NCBI GenBank assembly: GCA_963642705.1
Contig: CAVIHU010000034.1
Location: 1 to 19,811, forward strand
DNA: 19,811 nucleotides
DNA from: UBA11524 sp963642705
GTDB lineage: Bacteria > Bacillota > Clostridia > Christensenellales > Aristaeellaceae
Direction of reading: 5' to 3'
Below the pieces are notes generated by a model, which was not told the origin of the DNA, did no database searches, and was given only the letters and a program-made list of their open reading frames with translations. This document shows positions 1 to 7,033 of this stretch, in pieces. Within the stretch, counting starts at the first letter, position 1, and each line of letters starts with the position of its first letter. A program made the position numbers and the translations under genes.

Positions 1-40
1 CGGCGGAAGCGCCCTGCCCGGTCAGATAGAGCTGCTGCAT
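1..40 (-). CDS. 5' end of an unidentified protein, cut by the window edge
   Basis: A leftward reading frame starts with ATG at 38-40 and runs off the left edge, giving only 13 residues (MQQLYLTGQGASA). The start is supported by a GGGAGGGA ribosome binding site about seven bases upstream and by a near-consensus promoter at 87-116. Nothing in 13 residues identifies the family. It is a separate transcription unit from the small leftward gene at 178-384, because a terminator lies between them. Confidence 0.6.
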   Translation of the reverse strand, partial: MQQLYLTGQGASA

Positions 41-86
41 AGCAAATCCCTCCCTCTATGGCTGATTTCGCTTGTTCGCTGATTTT

Positions 87-116
87 ATTGTACCGTATAA
101 AGGAAGGCATTGTCAA
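87..116 (-). promoter_or_regulatory. Sigma-A-type promoter for the gene at 1-40
   Basis: On the minus strand, TTGACA (111-116) and TACAAT (87-92) are separated by 18 bases. Only about 45 bases lie between the -10 box and the start codon, so the leader is short and carries only the ribosome binding site. Confidence 0.75.
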
Positions 117-121
117 GCATG

Positions 122-152
122 AAAAGAAAGGAGAGAGCGGCAAGCTCCCTCC
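122..152 (-). terminator. Rho-independent terminator of the small membrane protein gene
   Basis: On the minus strand, GGAGGGAGC pairs with GCTCTCTCC (one G-U pair) around a five-base loop, 130-152. A T-rich tail follows (TTTCTTTT on the minus strand). It lies 25 bases after the stop codon of the gene at 178-384 and just before the promoter of the next leftward gene. Confidence 0.7.
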
Positions 153-177
153 TGCATGGAAAAACAAGGCTCGCGCA

Positions 178-384
178 TCAGGCAAACAGAAGCGCCACCA
201 GCAGCCCCAGCAGCAGCGCCGCGCCCAGCACCCACACGGCGCACCCGAGGCAGGAGCCGCGATACGGTCTGCGTCTGGGCGGCGGCGGTTCCCGATGACC
301 AAATCCGCGCCTCGGCGGTTCAGGCGGAGGACGATGACCGCGGTGCGGCCCGCCGCCGTGGGACATCATGCGATCTCTACTCAT
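178..384 (-). CDS. Small Pro/Arg/His-rich protein with a C-terminal membrane helix
   Basis: This is a 68-residue protein of unknown function. Residues 1 to about 47 are rich in Pro, Arg, His and Gly and strongly basic. A short Cys-containing linker (SCLGC) follows, then a hydrophobic segment of about 19 residues that reaches the C-terminus, so a tail-anchored or single-pass topology is likely. The ATG at 382-384 is chosen over the GTG at 394-396 because the GTG overlaps the AGGAGGT ribosome binding site, whereas the ATG sits about ten bases after it. A consensus promoter (418-446) and a terminator (122-152) frame the gene tightly as a single-gene unit, which argues that this short frame is real. 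No family is recognised; low-complexity composition makes homology calls unsafe. Confidence 0.65.
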   Translation of the reverse strand: MSRDRMMSHGGGPHRGHRPPPEPPRRGFGHREPPPPRRRPYRGSCLGCAVWVLGAALLLGLLVALLFA

Positions 385-417
385 GTTGTTTGGCACCTCC
401 TTTTGGTAATCTCTTGT

Positions 418-446
418 ATTATAATCGCTGCGGAAGGATTTTGCAA
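418..446 (-). promoter_or_regulatory. Strong sigma-A promoter of the small membrane protein gene
   Basis: On the minus strand, TTGCAA (441-446) and a perfect TATAAT (418-423) are separated by exactly 17 bases. The -10 box ends about 33 bases before the start codon at 384. Confidence 0.8.
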
Positions 447-763
447 TCGATGCGGCTTAAAAGCAGATTAATATTCGGAAAGAATTCACATGCCGTTCAT
501 TCTGACAAACGGTTGTTTTTTGCCGCTTATTCCATGTCAGGCGACGCTTGTTCCGCAAAAGTGCTCTTTTAGGGAGGTTAATGCTCCATTTGGGACAAAT
601 GCATTGATTTTTCGTCACGACCGCCTATACTTTGGAATCAATCAGCGCATACGGGGACATCATCGCTTGAATGCGCCCTGTTTATCCGCTGCCTGGTAAC
701 ATTGCTGCTCCTTCGCCGCTGATGCGGCAGAGAGAGCCGGAAGCAAAGGAGGAACTTCTATTT
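447..763. other. Intergenic region between the divergent small gene and the GH3 gene
   Basis: This 317-base stretch has no credible gene. It separates a leftward promoter (418-446) from the rightward GH3 gene. A possible rightward promoter lies at 604-631 and the GH3 ribosome binding site (AAAGGAGG) at 745-752. Short open frames here have no family-like sequence and no positioned ribosome binding site. Confidence 0.6.
604..631 (+). promoter_or_regulatory. Possible promoter of the GH3 gene cluster
   Basis: TTGATT (604-609) and TATACT (626-631) are separated by 16 bases. It would give a leader of about 125 bases before the GH3 start codon. The match is moderate, and no catabolite-response operator was recognised. 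Confidence 0.4.
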
Positions 764-3619
764 ATGAAACTCGGCAAGAAGATCCTGAGCACCCTCTGCG
801 CCGCGGCCATGCTGGTCACCACCTTCGCCGCGCCCGCAATGGCTTCGTTCGACGCGAACGAGTGCTACGCGGAGGGCTATGACGTCAGCGTGCAGATCGC
901 CGCTGAGGGCGCAGTCCTGCTCAAGAACAAGGACAATGTGCTTCCGCTCGCGGAAGGCACGAAGGTCACGCTGCTCGGTGCAATGAGCTATAACTACGTC
1001 GAGGGCGGCACGGGCTCCGCCGGCGGCAAGGACGACATCAACACCGTCATGATGGCAGACGCATTCGTCGAGGCCGGTCTGGACGTCAACGAGGATGCCT
1101 GGTACTGGCTCGAGGACACCTGCGGCGGCGGACGCGGCGTCGGCGAATGCGACCCGTCCGGCATCGGCGACTGGACAAGCTACCAGAAGATTCACGAGTT
1201 TGACAAGTCCGTTTACGAAGCCGGCTCTGCCGACATCCTTGCGGACGGCTACACCGATTACGCCATCGTCACCTTCTCCCGCTCCGGCGCTGAAGGCGCA
1301 TCTCCCTCGATGGACTACGACGGCGACGGCTCGACGCTGACCGGTTCAACCTACCTTGAACTCGACCAGAACGAGAAAGATCTGCTGGCGTACTGCAAGG
1401 CGAATTTCGCCCACACCATCGTCCTCATCAACTCCGCAACCGCCATGGAGCTCGGCTTCATCGACAGCGAGGAGTACAACGTGGAGGCGTGCCTGTGGAT
1501 CGGCCATCCGGGCGAGGCAGGCATCACCGGTGTCGGCACCATCCTGACCGGCCGCAGCAATCCCTCCGGCCGCCTGGTGGATACCTACGCCTATGACATG
1601 ACCACCAATCCCACCTACTACAACACAGACAACAATCGCTATGCCAACGCCAACGGTCAGACCTTCTACCAGTACGAGGAAGGCATTTACGTTGGCTACC
1701 GCTACTTCGAAACCGCGGATGCTGTCGGTTACTTCGATTCCGACGACTTCAAGGCAATCGAATTCAAGAACGGCGCCGTTTCCGGTTACGATCAGGTCGT
1801 TCAGTTCCCGTTCGGCTATGGTCTGAGCTACACGACCTTCTCCGAGGAGATCGTTGCCTCTGACGTGACCCTCACCGCGCACGGCACGAACAGCATCACC
1901 GTCAAGGTCACCAACACGGGCGATGTGGCTGGCAAGCGTGCGGTCGAGCTGTACATGGACGCGCCGTATCAGACGGATACCGAGCGTTTCGGCATCAAGG
2001 GCGTCGGTCTGGAAAAGGCGAAGGTTGTGCTGATCGGCTTTGCCAAGACGAGCACACTCGAGCCCGGCGCCTCTGAGGAAGTCACCATCACCTTCGATAC
2101 TGACAACCTCGCCTCCTTCGACAACTTCGGTCAGGGCTGCTACGTGCTGGAGAACGGCGAATACAGCTTCAACATCCAGTCCGATGCCCATCAGTGGGGC
2201 GACCGCGCGACCGACAGCCTGAAGGTTACCCTTGCGGACGCGCTCATCTACAACGAGGACGGCGTTGGCGCCCGTTCCTCTGACAAGACCGTTGCCAGGA
2301 ACGCCATGGATGACGTGACCGCGGGCGACGGCAACATGCTCGACGGCTATCTGTCCCGCAGCGACATCGCCGGCGGCATGAAGCAGATCATGACCCATCA
2401 GTCCGACGAGGAAGCCAACGAAAAGGTCACGGATGCCATCGAGGCAGTTCTCGCAACAACCGATGAGGATTCCATTGAATACACGTTTGAAACCTACCGC
2501 AACGGCGTAAAGACGACCATCACCGAGACGCTCTACGCGCACGGCGGCAACATGATGCCCTACGCCGAAACGACGCCTGACGGCATTGACACCGCCACCC
2601 TGACGGATCCCCTGTGGGAGCAGACCTACTACGTCGTCGAGGGCGAAACGACCGAAGCGGGCAACCCTGTTGTAGTCGATGAAGAGCCCTCCTCCGGCAG
2701 CTATCACAAGCTGACTGCCGCCGACCTCGCCGGTGTGGACATCTACACGGACGAAGGTCTTGAGCTTTTCGACAAGCTGGCAAACATGACCTCCATCGAT
2801 GAGGCGGTTGAAATTCAGGGCAACTCCGGCTGGGCAGTATCTGCGGTTGAATCCGTCGGCAAGGAAAAGCAGAAGGTCGTTGACGGCCCCGGCGAACCCG
2901 GCAATGGTCAGTACAACGGCGGCACCTGGTTCCCCTGCGCGGTCATGATCGCGGCAACGTGGAACAACGACCTGGCATACGCTGAGGGCGTTGCTTACGG
3001 TCATCAGACTCGCCTGTTCGGCATCCATGCCTACGCGCCTGCCATGAACACGCACCGCAGCCCGTTCGGCGGCCGCAACTTCGAATACTACTCCGAGGAC
3101 GGCTTCATCGCCGGTCACATCGGCGGCAGCGCCGCATCCGGCATTCAGTCCACCGGCACGAACGTGTTCATCAAGCACGCCGCCCTGAACGACGGCGACA
3201 CGAACCGCGGCGGCAACACCACCTGGGCAAACGAGCAGGCCATCCGCGAAATCTACATGCTGCCCTATGAGATCTCCTGCAAGGACTACAACGCCAACGG
3301 CATCATGGGCTCCCTGAACCGCATCGGCATGAGCTGGTTCCACTACGGCATGTACAAGACCATGATGCGCGACGAATGGGGCTGGCAGGGTATGCTGATC
3401 ACCGACGGCGACGGCGGCACGGGCGACTGCTACAACTCTCCCGCTGCCATGATGTCCATCCAGGGCTGCATGCTGACCATCTCCAACTACGCCACCTCCC
3501 GTCAGAATGTCGCTGCGTACGGCGACCCGACCGAGACGGTGTACGGGCGCTATATGCTGCACAACATCATGCGCAACGCGTTGTATCAGTACTGCTCCAC
3601 GCTGAATCTGGCCGACTGA
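764..3619 (+). CDS. Secreted GH3-family glycosidase (beta-glucosidase-like) with permuted domain order
   Basis: The 951-residue precursor starts at ATG 764, eleven bases after AAAGGAGG; an in-frame extension upstream has no ribosome binding site. Residues 1-27 form a Sec signal peptide ending in PAMA. The domain order is reversed relative to ordinary GH3 enzymes. The alpha/beta sandwich domain comes first (about 38-300, with AAEGAVLLKNKDNVLPL and the SGAEG motif carrying the presumed acid/base Glu177). A fibronectin-III-like domain follows (about 393-480), and the TIM-barrel domain is last (about 650-930). Barrel hallmarks are HRSPFGGRNFEYYSED, K804-H805 in IKHAALND followed by DTNR, and the presumed nucleophile Asp881 in LITDGDG, where most relatives have SDW. 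Such permutation is known from Ruminococcus albus and Butyrivibrio beta-glucosidases. No cell-wall anchor is seen, so the enzyme is probably released or held loosely. Substrate cannot be told from sequence; exo-acting beta-glucoside or related hydrolysis is the family norm. Confidence 0.88.
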   Translation: MKLGKKILSTLCAAAMLVTTFAAPAMASFDANECYAEGYDVSVQIAAEGAVLLKNKDNVLPLAEGTKVTLLGAMSYNYVEGGTGSAGGKDDINTVMMADAFVEAGLDVNEDAWYWLEDTCGGGRGVGECDPSGIGDWTSYQKIHEFDKSVYEAGSADILADGYTDYAIVTFSRSGAEGASPSMDYDGDGSTLTGSTYLELDQNEKDLLAYCKANFAHTIVLINSATAMELGFIDSEEYNVEACLWIGHPGEAGITGVGTILTGRSNPSGRLVDTYAYDMTTNPTYYNTDNNRYANANGQTFYQYEEGIYVGYRYFETADAVGYFDSDDFKAIEFKNGAVSGYDQVVQFPFGYGLSYTTFSEEIVASDVTLTAHGTNSITVKVTNTGDVAGKRAVELYMDAPYQTDTERFGIKGVGLEKAKVVLIGFAKTSTLEPGASEEVTITFDTDNLASFDNFGQGCYVLENGEYSFNIQSDAHQWGDRATDSLKVTLADALIYNEDGVGARSSDKTVARNAMDDVTAGDGNMLDGYLSRSDIAGGMKQIMTHQSDEEANEKVTDAIEAVLATTDEDSIEYTFETYRNGVKTTITETLYAHGGNMMPYAETTPDGIDTATLTDPLWEQTYYVVEGETTEAGNPVVVDEEPSSGSYHKLTAADLAGVDIYTDEGLELFDKLANMTSIDEAVEIQGNSGWAVSAVESVGKEKQKVVDGPGEPGNGQYNGGTWFPCAVMIAATWNNDLAYAEGVAYGHQTRLFGIHAYAPAMNTHRSPFGGRNFEYYSEDGFIAGHIGGSAASGIQSTGTNVFIKHAALNDGDTNRGGNTTWANEQAIREIYMLPYEISCKDYNANGIMGSLNRIGMSWFHYGMYKTMMRDEWGWQGMLITDGDGGTGDCYNSPAAMMSIQGCMLTISNYATSRQNVAAYGDPTETVYGRYMLHNIMRNALYQYCSTLNLAD

Positions 3620-3672
3620 TCGCTTCGCATTGCAGCCATTTGAAAGCCCTCGATTTTGCAGCTCCCATCGGC

Positions 3673-3706
3673 GGCGGTTCTCCTGCCAAAAAGCAGGGGA
3701 ATCGCC
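3673..3706 (+). repeat. Intergenic hairpin between the GH3 and secreted-protein genes
   Basis: GGCGGTTCTCCTGC (3673-3686) pairs with GCAGGGGAATCGCC (3693-3706) through 14 positions with two G-U pairs and a CAAAAA loop. Only a weak T-run (GTTTTCC, 3717-3723) follows about ten bases later. It may be a partial terminator or a stabilising/processing hairpin that sets different expression of the two genes. Confidence 0.5.
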
Positions 3707-3749
3707 TGCCGAACCCGTTTTCCCACAACAACACGAGGAGAATAGGCAT

Positions 3750-4769
3750 ATGAAAAAGTTCATTTCTGCCATTTTGTGCCTGATGCTTGTGCTTTCGTGC
3801 GCATGCTTCGCCTCTGCGGAGGAGAAGACGCTTCAGGCGCCTACGGATTTCACCTTCGACCCGATGACGGGCAACTACTCCTTCGTCGCGAATGACGAGA
3901 ACATGGGCTATTACTTCATCCGCTTCTACGAGATGAAGGACGGCGAAATCACCGGCGAGTACATCTCTTCCTCCAAGCGCATCCGCGGCGGCAAGACCGG
4001 CGAAATCACCGGCACGCTCGACCTGAGCAGCGTCGCATGGGGCGAATTTGCCGTTTCGCTGTGCTCCTTTGCACCGGCAGGCACGGATTACATCACCCCC
4101 GATCCCATCAACATCATGTGTCAGTTCGGCGTGGGACTGCCGCTGGAGCGTCCGGAAATGCTCGCCATGTACAGCGGCAACACCGTGCAGCTCGTCATCG
4201 ACTGGTGGACGCTGTGCGACTACCGCTATAACGAGTATCTGCCGCTGATGAAGTTCACCTTCTACAGCGACGCGGAATGCACGAACGAAGTGCTCACCGA
4301 CACCGTCGACCTGAAGGCGCTTGCCGCAACCATGAGCAAGAACCCTCCCGGCATCATCATCATCTGGGGCTATCACAGCGAGGCCGCGAAGGACGCCAAC
4401 GACCTGTTCCTCTACAAGCCCGACGGCTATGAAGAGAACTCCGGCGAATCCGGCGGCAGTATGGGCGGCGGCTCGCTCAATCCGCTGTACTTCATCTATG
4501 ACAAGTACGAGTACACGCTGTCTGCCGGCACGTATTACGTGACCTGCCAGGCACTCTCCCGCGATGAGTATGTGCTCGATTCGCAGGTTTCCACGGTGCT
4601 GGAAATCACCCTGACCGACGACGCGCCCACCGAGGAGTTCCAGCAGGCAAAGACCGAGCTGTGGACGGATCCGCAGCAGATGGACATGCCCGGCGCGAAC
4701 CCCGCGCAGCAAAGCAACCGCGTTGACTGCTGCATCAATCAGCCGGTATCCGGCATCCTCGTTCAGTAA
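3750..4769 (+). CDS. Secreted protein of unknown function
   Basis: The 339-residue protein starts at ATG 3750 after a GAGGAG ribosome binding site. Residues 1-23 form a signal peptide with a likely signal peptidase I cut after FASA. Cys17 is close to a lipobox (VLSC), so a lipoprotein is possible but less likely because Leu at -2 is unusual. The mature part is rich in Tyr, Thr, Asp and short beta-strand-like stretches. The opening APTDFTFDPMTGNYSF resembles the first strands of a fibronectin-III or Ig-like fold, and a second strand-rich block lies near 270-310. A Gly/Ser linker (about 232-245) separates the blocks. No catalytic motif is recognised. It sits 130 bases after the GH3 gene in the same direction, so binding of a carbohydrate or a structural role beside the glycosidase is a guess from context. 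Confidence 0.75.
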   Translation: MKKFISAILCLMLVLSCACFASAEEKTLQAPTDFTFDPMTGNYSFVANDENMGYYFIRFYEMKDGEITGEYISSSKRIRGGKTGEITGTLDLSSVAWGEFAVSLCSFAPAGTDYITPDPINIMCQFGVGLPLERPEMLAMYSGNTVQLVIDWWTLCDYRYNEYLPLMKFTFYSDAECTNEVLTDTVDLKALAATMSKNPPGIIIIWGYHSEAAKDANDLFLYKPDGYEENSGESGGSMGGGSLNPLYFIYDKYEYTLSAGTYYVTCQALSRDEYVLDSQVSTVLEITLTDDAPTEEFQQAKTELWTDPQQMDMPGANPAQQSNRVDCCINQPVSGILVQ

Positions 4770-4789
4770 TCGCTTTCTCCACTCCCTCC

Positions 4790-4829
4790 GAGAGGGGGAC
4801 TGCACCGAACGCAGTCTCCCTCTCTCTTT
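4790..4829 (+). terminator. Hairpin between the secreted-protein gene and the permease gene
   Basis: GAGAGGGGGACTGC (4790-4803) pairs with GCAGTCTCCCTCTC (4811-4824), 14 pairs with one G-U and a seven-base loop, followed by the weakly T-rich TCTTTC. It could be a terminator or partial read-through site. No convincing promoter was found between it and the permease start, so read-through into the permease is assumed. Confidence 0.5.
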
Positions 4830-4909
4830 CACGACAGGGAAGGCCGTTCGAGCGGCTGCACCCTGATGCATTGCGGAAAAAAATCACCCCTGCAAGGAGG
4901 ACAAACACC

Positions 4910-6622
4910 ATGTCTGAAGCCATTACGGCGAAGAACGCCGCTAAGCTCGAAAAGAAGCAGGCAAAGGCGGAGCGTGCCGCCAGGCGTCCGCTGAACCGCT
5001 TTTTCCACCACATTGACCGCGGCAGCACCACCGGACGTGAAATCGGTTCCGGTTTGCTGATGTGCGTGCTGGCAGTCTGCTGCATCTTCATGAACATGCA
5101 GCTCGTGAGCAAGCTGCTCATTTCCACCGGCTCGGTCGAGGCAACCATTGAGACTGCCGCCAACTGCGAGGTCATCGCACGGTACTATTTCCTGTCCATG
5201 GTCGTTGCCTTCATCGGCACGCTTGCCATGGGTCTCATTGCGCGTCTGCCCATCTGCCAGATTCCGTCGCTCGGGCTGTCTGCCGTGCTGATTTCCGGTC
5301 TCGGCATCGGCGCCGGACTGAGCTACCAGAATCTGCTGGCGGTCTGCCTCGTGTCCTCCCTGGTGTACACCGTGCTGATGGCGGTTCCTGCTGTCCGCAG
5401 GGCGATTTTCAAGGCGATTCCGGCAGGCGTACGCCGTGCGGCACCGGCGGCGGTCGGGCTGCTGCTCGTTATCGTTATGCTTCAGATGACCGGCATCGTC
5501 CAGCTTGGCGCGACAGAGCTGACCATCGAGGGCGTCAACACCTCCGCCATCAACATGAAGAAGTGGACGGGCGTACTGAACGACAACGTGTCGCTGTTCT
5601 CCCTGTTTGACTTCAAGACCTACCATTCGCTGGGCTACAAGGGCGATTCCTACTATCCGTGGATTCAATGCGCCATGATTGGCGCACTCTCTGCCTTCGC
5701 GGGCTATCTGCTCACGAAGAAGTCCAGGCATCCGGTCTGGTATTCCCTGCTCATCGGCACGGGCGCGTATTTCCTGTCCTATCTGGGGCTTGTCGTGTTC
5801 TATGTCGGCCGTAACGGCGCAATTCAGTACGACCTCGGCTCCCTCTGGGGACGTCTGTGGATGGTCGGCAGCGAGGATGCGCAGCACCTCCATCTCGGTC
5901 AGATTTTCCAGAACCTCGCGCCTGGTCAGGTGCTCCGGGAAGGCTTTGATTTCACCGCCTTCACCGAGCAGGGCGGCAATGTCGCCCTGATGTTCGCGAC
6001 CGGCATCGTTACCTTCCTGCTGACCGGCATGACGCAGGCGGACGCGGTGCTCACCGTGAATGAGGCGGACGAGAAGGAGACCGGACGCGCCCTGCTGTGC
6101 AATGCCGGCGCGAATATCGTGTCCTCCCTTGCCGGTGTGACGCCCATGACCATCAGCATCAGCAGCGTTGGCGCGCGCCGCGATGGTGCACGCTCCGGTC
6201 TGAGCAGCGTTGTCGCATCGCTGGGTATGCTCGTCAGCGCGTTCATCTGGATCGTGCCGTTCTTCTTCGCGACGACAACCAGCTACGACCTCGAATTCAA
6301 CCTCTATGGTCACTACGGCGTTGTCCTGCAGATGCTGACGGACTGCTCCTTCATCGTTGCGGATGCCGTGATGGCGATTCTCGGCCTGTCCATGGTCATG
6401 ACGTCCGTGCAGGGCGGCTTCGACCGCGCGGATGACCGCGTTGTGTTCGCCGCGACCGTCCTCGCAGCGCTTGCAGCAAGCAGCATTGCCATCGGCACCG
6501 CCATCGGCATCATCGCGCACCTGCTGTGCAGCCTTTTCGACCGCGAACGTCGGCTCACCATCGGCAACCTCATTGCCGCGGTGCTTGCCATCGGCGCAGT
6601 GGTCGTGCTGGTTGTTCTCTGA
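4910..6622 (+). CDS. Divergent AzgA/NCS2-like membrane permease
   Basis: The 570-residue polytopic membrane protein starts at ATG 4910, eight bases after AAGGAGG. The first 40 or so residues are charged (Lys/Glu/Arg/Ala) and cytoplasmic-looking; roughly 12-14 hydrophobic segments follow. The segment IPSLGLSAVLISGLGIGAGLS and the downstream IPAGVRRAAPAAVGLLL match the pattern of AzgA-type purine permeases (GLNAFF...G, then IP.slk.ai.aGIGlf). Later, GVTPMTISISSVGARRDGARSGL aligns with their GTSxVTTYIESAAGxxxGGRTGL signature. The usual DLFDTIGT segment is replaced by TGMTQADAVLT. Known AzgA/PbuG relatives import hypoxanthine, guanine or adenine by proton symport. The altered signature and the long N-terminus mean that the substrate here is uncertain. 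It is the last gene of the GH3 cluster and ends just before a terminator. Confidence 0.72.
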   Translation: MSEAITAKNAAKLEKKQAKAERAARRPLNRFFHHIDRGSTTGREIGSGLLMCVLAVCCIFMNMQLVSKLLISTGSVEATIETAANCEVIARYYFLSMVVAFIGTLAMGLIARLPICQIPSLGLSAVLISGLGIGAGLSYQNLLAVCLVSSLVYTVLMAVPAVRRAIFKAIPAGVRRAAPAAVGLLLVIVMLQMTGIVQLGATELTIEGVNTSAINMKKWTGVLNDNVSLFSLFDFKTYHSLGYKGDSYYPWIQCAMIGALSAFAGYLLTKKSRHPVWYSLLIGTGAYFLSYLGLVVFYVGRNGAIQYDLGSLWGRLWMVGSEDAQHLHLGQIFQNLAPGQVLREGFDFTAFTEQGGNVALMFATGIVTFLLTGMTQADAVLTVNEADEKETGRALLCNAGANIVSSLAGVTPMTISISSVGARRDGARSGLSSVVASLGMLVSAFIWIVPFFFATTTSYDLEFNLYGHYGVVLQMLTDCSFIVADAVMAILGLSMVMTSVQGGFDRADDRVVFAATVLAALAASSIAIGTAIGIIAHLLCSLFDRERRLTIGNLIAAVLAIGAVVVLVVL

Positions 6623-6642
6623 TTTTGATTTGAAACCTTTCC

Positions 6643-6680
6643 GCCGGGTCTCTCGCAAGGGAGACTCGGCTTTTTGTTTT
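6643..6680 (+). terminator. Rho-independent terminator of the GH3-permease cluster
   Basis: GCCGGGTCTC (6643-6652) pairs with GAGACTCGGC (6661-6670), ten pairs with one G-U, eight-base loop, followed directly by TTTTTGTTTT. Confidence 0.88.
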
Positions 6681-6695
6681 CTGGACTCCTTCGCA

Positions 6696-6790
6696 ATGCA
6701 CATTTCCATACCAGTTTTGCAATGCAGCTATTGCAGGGGCTTTCCGATCGCCCCTGCTCCCTTCGGATGCACACCTCCATAGTGGTTTTT
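6696..6790 (+). repeat. Imperfect direct repeat with an internal hairpin
   Basis: ATGCACA-N3-CCATA-N3-GTTTT occurs at 6696-6718 and again at 6767-6789, 71 bases apart. Between the copies, GCAGGGGC (6733-6740) pairs perfectly with GCCCCTGC (6750-6757). No gene is visible here. The function is unknown. Confidence 0.4.
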
Positions 6791-6827
6791 GTACCGTTGC
6801 TTTTAAGCAACAATACACCTCAACTAT

Positions 6828-6945
6828 GGGAAACCCGAAGGGGTCAAGAAAGAATCAGACGAAGTCTGCGACCGGAAAGCCACCTTGAAGCCGCAGCGAT
6901 AACCTGCTGCGGAAATAAAACCAGGTATGCCGCCAAAGGGGTTCC
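6828..6945 (+). ncRNA. Candidate structured RNA element of unknown class
   Basis: The pairings nest into a compact multibranch fold. The outer stem is GGAAaCCC (6829-6836) with GGGGTTCC (6938-6945). One arm is GGTC (6842-6845) with GACC (6870-6873), enclosing CAGAC/GTCTG (6856-6868). The other is ACCT (6882-6885) with AGGT (6923-6926), enclosing CCGCAGC/GCTGCGG (6891-6912). It was compared from memory with common riboswitch cores (TPP, SAM, cobalamin, c-di-GMP, ZTP, THF, lysine) and with T-boxes, SRP RNA and tmRNA, and matched none. The promoter just before the dehydrogenase lies downstream of it, so it is either an independent RNA or part of a longer upstream leader. It could also be a chance cluster of short stems. 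Confidence 0.3.
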
Positions 6946-6977
6946 GAAAAATCAAGCGAACTCTGTTCCTGATAAGG

Positions 6978-7006
6978 TTGCACAAAACCTTCCGATGCTG
7001 TACAAT
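6978..7006 (+). promoter_or_regulatory. Promoter of the dehydrogenase-rsmG operon
   Basis: TTGCAC (6978-6983) and TACAAT (7001-7006) are separated by 17 bases, about 28 bases before the start codon at 7034. AAGGTT/AACCTT (6974-6991) forms a small inverted repeat over the -35 region, a possible but unproven operator. Confidence 0.65.
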
Positions 7007-7033
7007 AGAACCCGTGAAAGGGGAAGAAAAAAC

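Noticed and set aside
1346..3772. An 808-codon open frame antisense to the GH3 gene
   Set aside because: It is a codon-position shadow of a GC-rich gene: Val/Ala/Gly/His-rich low-pattern sequence, no ribosome binding site, and the sense frame has clear GH3 motifs.
3750..3818. Lipoprotein assignment for the secreted protein
   Set aside because: The candidate lipobox VLSC has an unusual Leu at -2, while a good signal peptidase I site (ASA before Glu-Glu) follows a few residues later.
4829..6709. A 626-codon open frame antisense to the permease gene
   Set aside because: Composition is His/Gln/Asp/Ala-rich with no domain pattern; the sense frame is a convincing membrane protein.
6828..6945. Assignment of the folded region to a named riboswitch or T-box
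   Set aside because: None of the conserved core sequences that I know could be placed; only general folding remains as evidence.
6674..7033. A 120-codon in-frame extension of the alcohol dehydrogenase
   Set aside because: The translated extension is protein-unlike, overlaps a terminator tail and a promoter, and the internal ATG at 7034 has a ribosome binding site and aligns with the usual family start.
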